A program made the position numbers and the translations under genes. From positions 1-64,000 of the forward strand of contig CAIOSI010000041.1 in the NCBI GenBank assembly GCA_903860975.1: DNA of 64,000 nucleotides. Direction: 5' to 3'. Under the pieces are notes generated by a model, which did no database searches, was not told where the DNA came from, and saw nothing but the letters and a program-made list of their open reading frames with translations. This document shows, in pieces, positions 52,790-61,260 of the stretch (positions are counted from its first letter, which is position 1; each line of letters begins with the position of its first letter). The stretch is from an uncultured Alphaproteobacteria bacterium. Its GTDB lineage: Bacteria > Pseudomonadota > Alphaproteobacteria > Caulobacterales > Caulobacteraceae.

Positions 52790-53656
52790 ATGGCGAATCC
52801 GCACCCGAATTTTGCACGACGCGGCTTGCTTTTAGGCGCTGCGGCGCTGAGCGCATGCTCCGGTCGACCCAAGGCTTTCGGGACGCCAAGGACCTTAGAC
52901 GCCGCCGTAAACGGGGCGTGGCGAGCGCCCGCCGATCGGGTCCGCGATCGCTGGCGTCACCCCCTTGAAACCCTCCGATTTTGGGGGCTCAAGCCTGGCG
53001 AGGCCGTGGTCGAATTCTGGCCAGGCGCGGGCTGGTATACCGATATCATTGCGCCGTTCCTCGCCGCGACCGGTGGCAGGTTCTACGCCGCCGACCTTGA
53101 CCCTTCCGACGCGGAGGGTCGCGAGATGGTCGAGGCCTACCGCCGCAGACTGCATGAAAATCCAGAGCTCTACGGCAAGCCGCAACTGACCGCGTTTAGC
53201 GCCGCCAGCGGGTCTGTCGCGCCGGCTGGTTCCGTCGACCTGGCTCTCTTCCTGCGCAACATTCATAACTGGATGGCGGCGGGCTTGGCGGAGAAGGCAT
53301 TCAGTGAGGCCTTTGCGGCGCTGAAACCCGGCGGAGTTTTAGGCGTCGAGGAGCATCGTGCCGACCCCGCCGGCATGCCCGACGTCATGGCTTCGTCCGG
53401 CTACGTGCCGCAGGCTTACGTGGTGCAGCTGGCAAAAGAAGCGGGGTTCACGCTGGCTGCGGCGAGCGAGGTCAATGCCAATCCGAAAGATACGCGGGAC
53501 TACCCCTTCGGGGTCTGGACCCTGCCACCCGTTCGCCGGTCATCGCCGCCAGGACAGCGCGACGATCCGTCGTTTGACCACACCACGTACGACATCATTG
53601 GTGAAAGTGATCGAATGACACTCAAGTTCGTCAAGTCTGGTCTACCCCATGCCTAG
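52790..53656 (+). CDS. Exported methyltransferase-fold lipoprotein, Tat-like signal
   Basis: A 288-residue paralogue of the exported methyltransferase at 7.2-7.95 kb. The N-terminus ARRGLLLGAAALSACSG has twin arginines and a lipobox (L-S-A-C), so it may be a Tat-exported lipoprotein. The domain: LETLRFWGLKPGEAVVEFWP with PGAGWYTDIIAPFL (motif I), RFYAADLDPSD, LFLRNIHNWMAAGLAEKAFS and AALKPGGVLGVEEHRADP. A short Pro-rich part and HTTYDIIGESDRMTLKFV end it. GAGGTGG lies before the ATG. It diverges from hsp20. Enzymatic activity outside the cytoplasm is doubtful because SAM is not there. Confidence 0.82.
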   Translation: MANPHPNFARRGLLLGAAALSACSGRPKAFGTPRTLDAAVNGAWRAPADRVRDRWRHPLETLRFWGLKPGEAVVEFWPGAGWYTDIIAPFLAATGGRFYAADLDPSDAEGREMVEAYRRRLHENPELYGKPQLTAFSAASGSVAPAGSVDLALFLRNIHNWMAAGLAEKAFSEAFAALKPGGVLGVEEHRADPAGMPDVMASSGYVPQAYVVQLAKEAGFTLAAASEVNANPKDTRDYPFGVWTLPPVRRSSPPGQRDDPSFDHTTYDIIGESDRMTLKFVKSGLPHA

Positions 53657-53727
53657 CTTGGTGGCCTGACGGTTTACTTCGCACGCGTCAGAAGCGAAGG
53701 TCGAGCCTGGATTGGGAGAGCCAAGTT

Positions 53728-54042
53728 ATGGCGACACTGGAGGAACTGACCGATCGGATCCGCCGCGCTGCGTTCGATACCGGCACCTCAAGCCTCGGTG
53801 CATCGATCAAGCTTGATCTCAAGGGCGAGGGCGTCATTCATATCGCAGGCACAGCCGTTACCAACGACGACCTACCAGCCGACCTTGTGGTCACTGTTGG
53901 GCTCAAGGATCTCACAGCCCTTGGCAAGGGCGAACTCGATCCGACGCGGGCGATGATGACGGGGCGGCTCAGGCTTTCCGACATGGGCCTTGCGATGAAA
54001 CTCCAGCCGAAAATTCAATCCCTATTCTCGAGAGCTGTCTAA
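53728..54042 (+). CDS. SCP2 sterol-transfer domain protein
   Basis: A 104-residue SCP2-fold protein: LGASIKLDLKGEGVIHIAGT, then ADLVVTVGLKDLTALGKGEL, DPTRAMMTGRLRLSDMGLAM and KLQPKIQSLF. The fold binds a lipid or acyl-CoA in a hydrophobic tunnel. It is seven to ten bases before the hydrolase gene, so probably one operon, suggesting that it presents a lipid to that enzyme. Confidence 0.92.
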   Translation: MATLEELTDRIRRAAFDTGTSSLGASIKLDLKGEGVIHIAGTAVTNDDLPADLVVTVGLKDLTALGKGELDPTRAMMTGRLRLSDMGLAMKLQPKIQSLFSRAV

Positions 54043-54051
54043 AGTAGGGTG

Positions 54052-55494
54052 ATGGCCGACGCAGCGACCTTGATCGAGACCGACCTCGCCAAGGCGCCGC
54101 CTGGTGGAGAGGTCGCGTGGTTCTTCGGCGCCGGCGGCGCAAAGCTGCGCGCGGCTCTGTTCAGACCGGAGACCCTTGCGCATGGGAGCCGTCCCCGCGG
54201 GTCCATTGTGCTATCGGGCGGGCGTACCGAGCCGATTGAGAAGTATTACGAGTTCATCAGCGAGTGCCTTCAGAGAGGCTTTGTCGTGCTGGCTCATGAT
54301 TGGCGCGGCCAGGGGCTATCCCAGCGCGAGCTCACCGATCCCCTCAAGGGACACGCCAAGGGCTTCAAACCCTATCTCAAGGATTTCCGGGACTTGCTCG
54401 ATACCTACGAGCAGAGATTGCCAAAGCCGTGGGTAGCGGCGGCCCATTCCATGGGGGGGTGCCTGACCTTGTTGGCCATGGCGCAGGGCGAAACCCGGTT
54501 TGCCGGCGCGATCCTTTCGGCACCGATGCTGGGAATTCGAACGCCGTTCCCGATGTTCGTCTCTCGTCTCTTGACGAGCCTAAACATGCGGGTTGGTCGA
54601 GGCTCGGCCTATACGCTTGGCGGTGGCGGCAGGCCTTTCGACGACACCTTCGAGGGCAATATCCTGACCCACGATCCTGCGCGTCATGCCCGGACTTGGA
54701 GCTTGGTTTCCGCCGAGCCCAAGCTGGCGCTAGGCGCTCCGACCTGGGGTTGGATTGACTTCACGCTCAGCGCCACCGCCTATCTGTCTCGACCGGAGAT
54801 CCTGCGGAATATCACTGTGCCCGTGGTCATCGTTTCCGCAGAGGCCGACCAGCTTATCGATACGGCCACGCAGGCCACTGCCGCACGTAACCTGCCGCAG
54901 GGAACGTTTATTAGCGTCCCTGGCGCTTACCACGAAATACTGATGGAGACCGACCCGATGCGTAACATCTTTCTGAGGGCCCTCGACGCACTCACTGGCC
55001 GAGTGGCGCCGACGCCGGCTGCCGCGCCCGAACCTGTGCCGACGACTGCACCGCCTGCTGCAGCTGCCACAGCGGCTGTCCCAGAAAAGCCGGCGGAGGC
55101 TAATCCAGTCGCCCAAAAGGTCGTCGCAAAGAAGAAGCCTACGGCCAGACCCGCAGCTAAGCCTGTTGCCGTAAAGGCCGCTCCGGCCAAGGTGGCTGCG
55201 AAACCTGCGGCAGCCAAGGCCCCTGCCAAGCCTAATAACACTGCCGCAAACAAGCCGGCGGCGAAAGCTTCGGCTGCGAAGCCTCAGGTTGCCAAAAAGG
55301 CACCTGTTAAGCCAGCGGCGGCTAAGAAGCCCGCCGCAGTGAAGAAACCGGCTGCCAAGCCTGCGGCCGAGAAGGCGCCAGCGGTTGCCAAGGCGGCGCC
55401 GGTCAAGAAACCCTCAGGGGCCAAGAAGCCGGAGGCGAAAAAGCCCATCGCCAAAAAACCTGCGGCTAAGAAACCGGCCCCGACGAAGGCCTAG
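54052..55494 (+). CDS. Alpha/beta hydrolase with a lysine-alanine-proline-rich histone-like tail
   Basis: A 480-residue two-part protein. The first ~325 residues are a monoacylglycerol-lipase-like hydrolase: GSIVLSGGRTEPIEKYYEFI, VVLAHDWRGQGLSQRELTDP, the elbow PWVAAAHSMGGCLTLLAMAQ (Ser in H-S-M-G-G), VVIVSAEADQLIDTATQATA (Asp) and SVPGAYHEILMETDPMRNIF (His). After a Pro/Ala linker the last ~150 residues are repeats of AKKPAAK-, KPAA- and AKAPAK-type units, like histone H1 or polycation tails. It overlaps the convergent hisN stop by four bases. The tail could bind nucleic acid, polyphosphate or membrane. An in-frame GTG one codon earlier is an alternative start. Confidence 0.88.
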   Translation: MADAATLIETDLAKAPPGGEVAWFFGAGGAKLRAALFRPETLAHGSRPRGSIVLSGGRTEPIEKYYEFISECLQRGFVVLAHDWRGQGLSQRELTDPLKGHAKGFKPYLKDFRDLLDTYEQRLPKPWVAAAHSMGGCLTLLAMAQGETRFAGAILSAPMLGIRTPFPMFVSRLLTSLNMRVGRGSAYTLGGGGRPFDDTFEGNILTHDPARHARTWSLVSAEPKLALGAPTWGWIDFTLSATAYLSRPEILRNITVPVVIVSAEADQLIDTATQATAARNLPQGTFISVPGAYHEILMETDPMRNIFLRALDALTGRVAPTPAAAPEPVPTTAPPAAAATAAVPEKPAEANPVAQKVVAKKKPTARPAAKPVAVKAAPAKVAAKPAAAKAPAKPNNTAANKPAAKASAAKPQVAKKAPVKPAAAKKPAAVKKPAAKPAAEKAPAVAKAAPVKKPSGAKKPEAKKPIAKKPAAKKPAPTKA

Positions 55495-56318
55495 GTGCCG
55501 ACTGCGCTAAGGGCGACCAGCGCCTCATTCAGGCAGGCGCGGTCGCCGGCGATGGCGATCCTTCCACCATGCGCGCCCAACGGTGCGCCAGTCCAATCGG
55601 TCGTGAACCCGCCAGCTCCCGCGATAACCGGGATAGCAGCGTCGATATCCCATGCCTTTAGCCGCGTTTCGATCACCAGATCGATCGTGCCCGCGGCGAC
55701 CATGGCATAGGCGTAGGCATCGCACCCTAGCCTTGCGAGCCGGGCGGCTGCGCGAACCGCGCGCCAACCCTCCTGCTCGGGTCCCTCGAAGATGGCCGGA
55801 TCGGTGGTGGCGATGAGGGCGCTGGATAGCGACGGACAGGGACGTACCTTTAAAGGGCGGGTCTCGCCGCGGGTGATCAAGCGCGATCCGCCGGCGTGTC
55901 CGATATAGAGCTCACCAAGAAACGGCTGGCCGATGGATCCCAGCACGGGCTTTCCCTGAAACCTAAGCCCGATCAATGTTGTCCAAACGGGCAGGCCGGC
56001 GATGAAGGCCCGGGTGCCATCGACGGGATCCAACACCCAGACAAACTCAGCGTCCGGGCGGTCCTCACCATATTCCTCGCCAATGACCCCGTGGTCTGGA
56101 TAGCGCTCGCAGATCAGATTGCGGATCGCACGCTCAGCGCCCTTATCGGCCTCGGTGACAGGGTCGAAACCCGCCAGGCCGCCCTTGTCTATCAAGCCGT
56201 GGTCGGCGCGAAATAGCGGCAATATAGCCTCAGCCGCCGCGTCGTTGAGTTCGACGAGGAAGGCGTCAAGCTCAGCAAGAAGTTTGGAATCCGGAAGCTC
56301 AGTGTCTGGAGCGGTCAT
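55491..56318 (-). CDS. hisN: Histidinol-phosphatase, inositol-monophosphatase type
   Basis: A 275-residue Mg-dependent phosphatase. PVTEADKGAERAIRNLICER, HGVIGEEYGEDRPDAEFVWV and LDPVDGTRAFIAGLPVWTTL (D-P-x-D-G-T) followed by KAWDIDAAIPVIAGAGG are the metal-binding motifs (Glu/Asp residues about 73, 95, 98, 220). The sequence is closest by eye to the HisN histidinol-phosphatase group that replaces HisB-type enzymes in many actinobacteria and alphaproteobacteria, though inositol-monophosphate activity cannot be excluded. Its end overlaps the convergent hydrolase by 4 bp. Confidence 0.9.
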   Translation of the reverse strand: MTAPDTELPDSKLLAELDAFLVELNDAAAEAILPLFRADHGLIDKGGLAGFDPVTEADKGAERAIRNLICERYPDHGVIGEEYGEDRPDAEFVWVLDPVDGTRAFIAGLPVWTTLIGLRFQGKPVLGSIGQPFLGELYIGHAGGSRLITRGETRPLKVRPCPSLSSALIATTDPAIFEGPEQEGWRAVRAAARLARLGCDAYAYAMVAAGTIDLVIETRLKAWDIDAAIPVIAGAGGFTTDWTGAPLGAHGGRIAIAGDRACLNEALVALSAVGT

Positions 56319-56345
56319 CCGACCGCTTTACCCCTTTGGCGCGGC

Positions 56346-56738
56346 TTAGGGAAACGCGTGCCTAGCGCTGGCGGGCTCAGGGTCATTCAAGGATTTGGCT
56401 AGCTCCAGCACACGCTGACGAGGCCGCTCCCTCAGGCTGTAGAAGGCATGGATGAGGTCCTTGGCTTCCTTGCCGAGCTGGGGCTCCGTCTGCTCCGGAT
56501 TTTTTTCGAACACCGATTCCTGACCAAGGCCCTCGTAGAAATAGCTGATCGAGACCTCGAGAACTTCGGCGAGTTGCCAAAGGCGGGCCGCCGACATGCG
56601 GTTGGCGGCGCACTCATATTTCTGGATCTGCTGGAAGCGCACGCCGCACGCGCCGGCGAGTTGCTGCTGTGTCAGACCTAGAATCCGGCGGCGGCGGCGA
56701 AGCCGGCGACCCAGATGAATATCGATCGTGTCCATCAT
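56346..56738 (-). CDS. XRE-family helix-turn-helix regulator
   Basis: A 130-residue DNA-binding protein. The HTH_3 domain spans about 9-63: LGRRLRRRRRILGLTQQQLA, GACGVRFQQIQKYECAANRM (recognition helix) and SAARLWQLAEVLEVSISYFY. A C-terminal half with predicted helices (AKDLIHAFYSLRERPRQRVL) probably dimerises. Alphaproteobacterial relatives include PraR-like regulators. It lies between hisN and the acyltransferase gene, transcribed away from the latter. Confidence 0.9.
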   Translation of the reverse strand: MMDTIDIHLGRRLRRRRRILGLTQQQLAGACGVRFQQIQKYECAANRMSAARLWQLAEVLEVSISYFYEGLGQESVFEKNPEQTEPQLGKEAKDLIHAFYSLRERPRQRVLELAKSLNDPEPASARHAFP

Positions 56739-56858
56739 TTCACGACGCCTATCTCCTTTGCCCTGTCCCGAAGCGGGACGGCGCGCAGGTCTCTTCGCAA
56801 GGCCTGCGCCAGGAGCTACGCGTTGCTAAGTTCAGGAGCCCAGCTCTAGTAAAGGCGC

Positions 56859-57773
56859 ATGACAGAATCCCCAGGCCAATGGCGACAGCACATCGTGTGG
56901 CGGATTGAATCTTGGGCGTATGCAGGCGCCGAGTTTTTGGCGCGTTTGTTTCCAATCGATGCCGTTTCGGATTTCGGCGGTTGGCTACTTCTCACGCTGG
57001 GGCCGCTGACCAACAAGCATGGGTTCGCGCGGACAAACCTCCGAATTGTCTTTCCGGACGCGACCGAGGCGCAGGTTGCTGCGATGCTTCGCGCTCAGTG
57101 GGAGGAGACCGGCCGCACTTTCGCTGAATCTCCGATCCTCGATCGGATTATCGCTGACCCCAATCGGGTGGAGGTCGTCGGCGCCGAACGTCTCGCCGAG
57201 ATCGCCGCCGGAGCCCCCGCCGTGTTCATTTCCGGACATTTCTCGTGTTTCGAGGTCATGTCGGCGGTGATCGTTCACTCGGGCATAACCTGTCAGATCA
57301 CCTATCGGGCGCTCAATAACCCCTATGTCGACGAACGCGTTCGCAAGAGCCGATGGCGCTACGGCGTGCGGCTATTTGCCCCGAAGGGCGCCGCAGGCGC
57401 TCGCGAGCTATTGCGGGCCCTGGGTCGTGGGGAGTCCGTGGCTTTGATGAACGATCAGAAATTTAATGGTGGCGTTGCCTCACCCTTGTTTGGTGTGATG
57501 GCTCACACCGCGCCGGGACCTGCCAGTTTCGCCCTTCGGTTCAAGATTCCGATCCAACCGATGAGCGTTCAGCGTATCAAAAAGGCACGCTACCGTGTGA
57601 TCGTCCACGAGCCCTTCTGGCTTGAGGATACCGGCGAGCGAGACGCCGACATTGAAGCCGGTGTTCGACGCATCAACACCTTCATCGAAGATCGCGTCCG
57701 CGCGCGCCCCACCGAATGGTTCTGGGTCCACCGACGCTGGTCGAAAGCGTTCTACAAGAAGGCTAGCCGTTAG
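56859..57773 (+). CDS. Lipid A biosynthesis acyltransferase family protein (LpxL/HtrB-like)
   Basis: A 304-residue membrane-associated acyltransferase. A signal-anchor-like N-terminus (SWAYAGAEFLARLFPIDAVS) is followed by LGPLTNKHGFARTNLRIVFP, the family N-terminal block, then APAVFISGHFSCFEVMSAVI (H-x4-E catalytic motif), ELLRALGRGESVALMNDQKF and GVMAHTAPGPASFALRFKIP. The C-terminus has RARPTEWFWVHRRWSK. It may add a secondary acyl chain to lipid A or act on another lipid. It ends overlapping the convergent DUF2093 gene by 11 bp. Confidence 0.9.
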   Translation: MTESPGQWRQHIVWRIESWAYAGAEFLARLFPIDAVSDFGGWLLLTLGPLTNKHGFARTNLRIVFPDATEAQVAAMLRAQWEETGRTFAESPILDRIIADPNRVEVVGAERLAEIAAGAPAVFISGHFSCFEVMSAVIVHSGITCQITYRALNNPYVDERVRKSRWRYGVRLFAPKGAAGARELLRALGRGESVALMNDQKFNGGVASPLFGVMAHTAPGPASFALRFKIPIQPMSVQRIKKARYRVIVHEPFWLEDTGERDADIEAGVRRINTFIEDRVRARPTEWFWVHRRWSKAFYKKASR

Positions 57774-57981
57774 ATTCTCGCCAACGCTGCAAGGCTTCCG
57801 CCGGGCCTGCATAGGCCTCTTGCCGGCCTGCATCCCAATACCGTAGCTGTTCTAGCGGAATTTTCAGACCCGTAACCGCGCAGATGACATAGCGGCCAGG
57901 TTTAAGAACAGCGAAGTCGCCGTCGCCGTAATGGAGTTTTGCGAGGTCTGCGCCCGTAAAGTCGCGGTCGTGAGCATTCAT
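57763..57981 (-). CDS. DUF2093 family protein
   Basis: A 72-residue DUF2093 protein, a small family almost restricted to Alphaproteobacteria: AKLHYGDGDFAVLKPGRYVI, CAVTGLKIPLEQLRYWDAGR and QEAYAGPAEALQRW. Function unknown. It is 28 bp after the xseA stop on the same strand and probably cotranscribed with it. Confidence 0.92.
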   Translation of the reverse strand: MNAHDRDFTGADLAKLHYGDGDFAVLKPGRYVICAVTGLKIPLEQLRYWDAGRQEAYAGPAEALQRWRESNG

Positions 57982-58009
57982 GAACGCTTATTTAGCGTGC
58001 GACCTCACT

Positions 58010-59458
58010 TCAGAACAGGCCACCTTGCGCCGAAGGATCGGTTTTTCGTTTGGCGGCCCTGGTTTGTGGAGCGACAGGCGCGGGTGGCGGCCCCTCGATA
58101 ATGGCCTGGCGGGTGACCTGATCGCCAAACTTGATCGCCACGACCTCTCCGCCCGACAGGACCGCGCCGGCACGAATGATGGAACCGTCCGAGCGGGTGA
58201 CACGTGCGAACCCGCGCTGCAGTGGTCGTTCTGGGTCGGCCGAGGCATGGAGCTTTGTGAGCGCTTCCATTCGTTCGCAGGCCCGCTCAAGACCCCGCAG
58301 AACGCTTGGGCGCAGGCGCACGCTGACGCCCTCAAGCTTCTGGCGCTGCACCGCCTGCGGACGTTGCAGGAGTAATGGCGAAAAGCGGGACGAGATTCGC
58401 ACCAGGTCGCGCTCGTGTGCTGCGGCATTGCGAGCCAGACCGGACGTCAGCCGTCCGGAGACGATGCCGAACCGCTGCGCGGCCAGCTCCACCTGGTCTG
58501 TCACCCGGGTCATGGACCTGCCGGCCGCTTCCACACGGCCGCGGCGATCTTCGACAGCCCGTCCGGCGCTTCGATGCATCCGTGCGCCCAGTTCACTGAT
58601 GGTGGCTTTAAATTCGGCCAGGACCGGCGTCGCCATTTCGGCCGCCGCAGTTGGCGTTGGAGCTCTGCGGTCAGAGACGAAATCGATCAGGGTGGTGTCC
58701 GTCTCATGGCCCACCGCGCTGATCAATGGAATCGAACAGGTATAGACGGCCCGGGCTAGAGCTTCGTCGTTGAATGGCCACAGATCCTCCACAGACCCAC
58801 CGCCACGCGCCACGATGAGAACGTCAGGCCGTGGGAGCGCACTTCCAACTTCAAGGGCGTCGAAGCCACGGATCGCCGCTGCAACCTGCGCAGCGGCAGC
58901 GTCCCCCTGGACGACCACCGGCCAGACCACCACGTGGCACGGCCAGCGGTCGCGAATGCGGTGCAGGATGTCCCGGATCACGGCGCCGGTTGGGCTCGTG
59001 ATGACCCCCACGACGGCCGGCATGGAGGGTATGGCCCGTTTTCGCTCGGCAGCGAAAAGACCTTCCGATGCGAGTTTGGCCTTAAGGCGTTCAAGCTGCG
59101 CCAGGAGAGCGCCAACACCCGCCGCCTCCATGGTCTCAATCACGATCTGATAGCGCGAACCCGCGGGGTAGGACGTGATCTTCCCCGTGACAATCACCTC
59201 AAGGCCTTGCTCGGGCCGGATCGACAGGCCGCGCACCTGACCCTTCCAGATCACACCATCGATAACGGCGCGCTCATCCTTGAGCGTCAGGTAGACGTGG
59301 CCGTTGGAATGGAAGGTGGTCTTGGAAATCTCGCCGCGGAGCCGCACGAAGCCGTAGGCATCCTCCAGCGTCCGTTTCAGTGCAAACGACAGCTCCGAGA
59401 CGGAATAAGGCTTTGCATTGCCGTTTTCAGTCTCAGGAGGAGGGGCGACGTCCGTCAT
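58010..59458 (-). CDS. xseA: Exodeoxyribonuclease VII large subunit
   Basis: A 482-residue subunit of the single-strand-specific exonuclease ExoVII. An OB domain is about 20-115 ([55 protein letters not shown]). The catalytic domain ([60 protein letters not shown] with [14 protein letters not shown]) is followed by a long helical coil that wraps XseB subunits. The C-terminus is [19 protein letters not shown]. XseB is not in this window. Confidence 0.97.
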   Translation of the reverse strand: MTDVAPPPETENGNAKPYSVSELSFALKRTLEDAYGFVRLRGEISKTTFHSNGHVYLTLKDERAVIDGVIWKGQVRGLSIRPEQGLEVIVTGKITSYPAGSRYQIVIETMEAAGVGALLAQLERLKAKLASEGLFAAERKRAIPSMPAVVGVITSPTGAVIRDILHRIRDRWPCHVVVWPVVVQGDAAAAQVAAAIRGFDALEVGSALPRPDVLIVARGGGSVEDLWPFNDEALARAVYTCSIPLISAVGHETDTTLIDFVSDRRAPTPTAAAEMATPVLAEFKATISELGARMHRSAGRAVEDRRGRVEAAGRSMTRVTDQVELAAQRFGIVSGRLTSGLARNAAAHERDLVRISSRFSPLLLQRPQAVQRQKLEGVSVRLRPSVLRGLERACERMEALTKLHASADPERPLQRGFARVTRSDGSIIRAGAVLSGGEVVAIKFGDQVTRQAIIEGPPPAPVAPQTRAAKRKTDPSAQGGLF

Positions 59459-59579
59459 CGTCGTAACCTAGCGGTTGGCGAGCGCATTCCCATGGCCGCT
59501 TCAGCCAAGGAAAAGGGCGCGCCTAGCTCGGCTGGCGCCAAGAGCGCCGCGGGCCAGACACGCCCCCATCCCCAACGGA

Positions 59580-60083
59580 TCAGATATAGCGGCGCAGGCT
59601 TCGCGCGAGCTCGTTTGGTCCGGAGCGCTTCTTCGACTGCGCAGGCTGGTAAGCCACTTGGCTGTGTTCGTGGCAGTAGGGTCCTTCGCCGGAGCGACGG
59701 CCGCAAAACGTGAAGTTGTCCATCGATGGGTCGCCGATCGGCCACTTGCACATGTGGGCGCCCAGCGTCAGGACGGTCGCCGTGCCGGGAGCCTCGTCGA
59801 CATAGCGTACGGGTGCTGGATGGTGGGCGCTCAGCGCTGTCGGTTCAGCCAAGCGGCGCGGGGCCGACGGCGTCGCAGTGACGGGACGCGCAGGACGCGG
59901 TGCTTTGAAGGTCGTTCGGGCGGGCTTTGACGGCGTGGCGCGGCCGGAAAGGCCCAGGCGGTGGACTTTTCCGATCACTGCGTTGCGGGTAACTCCGCCA
60001 AGTTGCTTCGCGATCTGGCTAGCCGACAGGCCATCCTGCCAGAGTTTCTTGAGGAGTTCGACGCGTTCGTCCGTCCAGCCCAT
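59580..60083 (-). CDS. gcrA: Cell cycle regulator GcrA
   Basis: A 167-residue global regulator that binds sigma-70 RNA polymerase and methylated GANTC promoters and drives the S-phase programme in Caulobacter. The N-terminal HTH is unmistakable: MGWTDERVELLKKLWQDGLS, ASQIAKQLGGVTRNAVIGKV and HRLGLSGR. A variable Pro/Ala linker follows. The C-terminal sigma-interacting domain includes CKWPIGDPSMDNFTFCGRRS and GEGPYCHEHSQVAYQP. GGGAGG lies before the ATG. The upstream region carries a GANTC and a near-consensus DnaA box. Confidence 0.98.
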   Translation of the reverse strand: MGWTDERVELLKKLWQDGLSASQIAKQLGGVTRNAVIGKVHRLGLSGRATPSKPARTTFKAPRPARPVTATPSAPRRLAEPTALSAHHPAPVRYVDEAPGTATVLTLGAHMCKWPIGDPSMDNFTFCGRRSGEGPYCHEHSQVAYQPAQSKKRSGPNELARSLRRYI

Positions 60084-60339
60084 GTTCGCCTCCCACCTTT
60101 GAAATTTCGAGGCGCAACCCCTGCGCCGTCACCGAAATCAACATCTTGTGGCGTGCAGCAATTCCTCTGCCCACCAGCCACCACCAGTAGTAACCAACTC
60201 CTTAAGGGCCACAATAGGCGCCCTATCTTTCGTCCACAGGAACTAGATATTGATTCGGGATTGTGCCCGGTTGTGGCTTCAGCACAGGAACTGCGCGGCA
60301 GCCTTGCGAGGACGGCCGTGGCGGCGCACATGAGGGGAT
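60084..60339. promoter_or_regulatory. Divergent control region of gcrA and the ABC permease
   Basis: Contains one GANTC (GATTC, 60252-60256), the CcrM/GcrA target, and TCGTCCACA at 60230-60238, which matches the DnaA box TTATCCACA in 7 of 9 positions. In Caulobacter gcrA transcription is DnaA-activated and CtrA-repressed; I see no full CtrA box here, only a lone TTAA at 60202-60205. No clear -35/-10 assigned. Confidence 0.5.
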
Positions 60340-61158
60340 ATGAACGACATGGCTCTCGCTGAACCCGTTATTCCGCCGCAACCGCGCGACTACCCGGGCG
60401 TGAACTGGGAGGGTCTGAAGACCCTTTACGTCCGTGAGGTCCGCCGCTTCTTCAAGGTGGGTACGCAAACGCTGGCCGCGCCCGTGGTTACGGCGCTGCT
60501 CTACATGCTGGTATTCGTTGTGGCGGTAGGCGGTGGCCGCCGGGTGAACGGTATCGAATATGGAACCTTCGTTGCGCCTGGCTTGGTCATGATGCAGATT
60601 TTGTCGAACGCCTTCGCGAATTCCTCATCCTCACTTTTGCAAGCGAAGTTCAACGGACTGATGGGAGACTTCATCACTCCGCCGCTATCCCCGTTTGAGC
60701 TTCTCGTTGGTTTTGGCGCCGGGGCTGCGACGCGCGGGCTCTTCGTGGGCACAGTCAGCCTGATTGCGATCCTGCCTTTTGCTCACCTGCCGGTGGCCGA
60801 GCCCTGGGCGGTTGGCTATTTCGGCCTCAGCGCGGCGCTGATCATGGGTTTTATCGGCATTATGGCTGGTCTGTGGGCAGAGAAATTTGACCACATGGCG
60901 GCCGTGACCAACTTCGTAATCATGCCTATGACCTTCCTGTCGGGCACGTTCTATCTGATCGAGAAGTTGCCGGAGCCGTTCCGCAGTTTCTCCAAGTTTA
61001 ACCCGTTCTTTTATCTGATCGACGGCTTCCGCTATGGCTTCATCGGTCGAGCCGAGAGCTCGCTTGCCGTTGGTGCGACGATGACCGGCACCCTTGTGTT
61101 GGCACTAGGTTGGATATGTTTCCGGATGTTCCAGACCGGCTATAAGATCAAAACCTGA
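60340..61158 (+). CDS. ABC-2 type transporter permease
   Basis: A 272-residue integral membrane subunit with six helices, of the YadH/NodJ-like ABC-2 class. LKTLYVREVRRFFKVGTQTL (cytosolic entry helix), VVTALLYMLVFVVAVGGGRR, FVAPGLVMMQILSNAFANSS (family block) and NFVIMPMTFLSGTFYLIEKL (the family's F-L-S-G-x-F-x-P region) are seen. The ATPase partner is not adjacent in this window. The ATG chosen has GAGGGG only two bases before it; an in-frame ATG nine bases later is a good alternative. Confidence 0.9.
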   Translation: MNDMALAEPVIPPQPRDYPGVNWEGLKTLYVREVRRFFKVGTQTLAAPVVTALLYMLVFVVAVGGGRRVNGIEYGTFVAPGLVMMQILSNAFANSSSSLLQAKFNGLMGDFITPPLSPFELLVGFGAGAATRGLFVGTVSLIAILPFAHLPVAEPWAVGYFGLSAALIMGFIGIMAGLWAEKFDHMAAVTNFVIMPMTFLSGTFYLIEKLPEPFRSFSKFNPFFYLIDGFRYGFIGRAESSLAVGATMTGTLVLALGWICFRMFQTGYKIKT

Positions 61159-61165
61159 GCTGCCC

Positions 61166-61184
61166 AGCGCCGTTCTGAGGCGCT
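61166..61184 (+). terminator. Weak hairpin after the ABC permease
   Basis: Six-base-pair stem AGCGCC/GGCGCT with a seven-base loop followed only by TT. May be a weak terminator. Confidence 0.35.
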
Positions 61185-61260
61185 TTACCCGGATCGGCTG
61201 AGGACCTAGCGTCACACGCGGTGCGGGACGCAAGATCCCGTCGCGTCGAGGGGGCGGAAT

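Noticed and set aside
59492-59713. 73-codon plus-strand ORF opening with MAASAKEKGAPSSAGAKSAA
   Set aside because: Most of it is antisense to gcrA and the second half is Arg-rich shadow sequence; the start is plausible but not enough.
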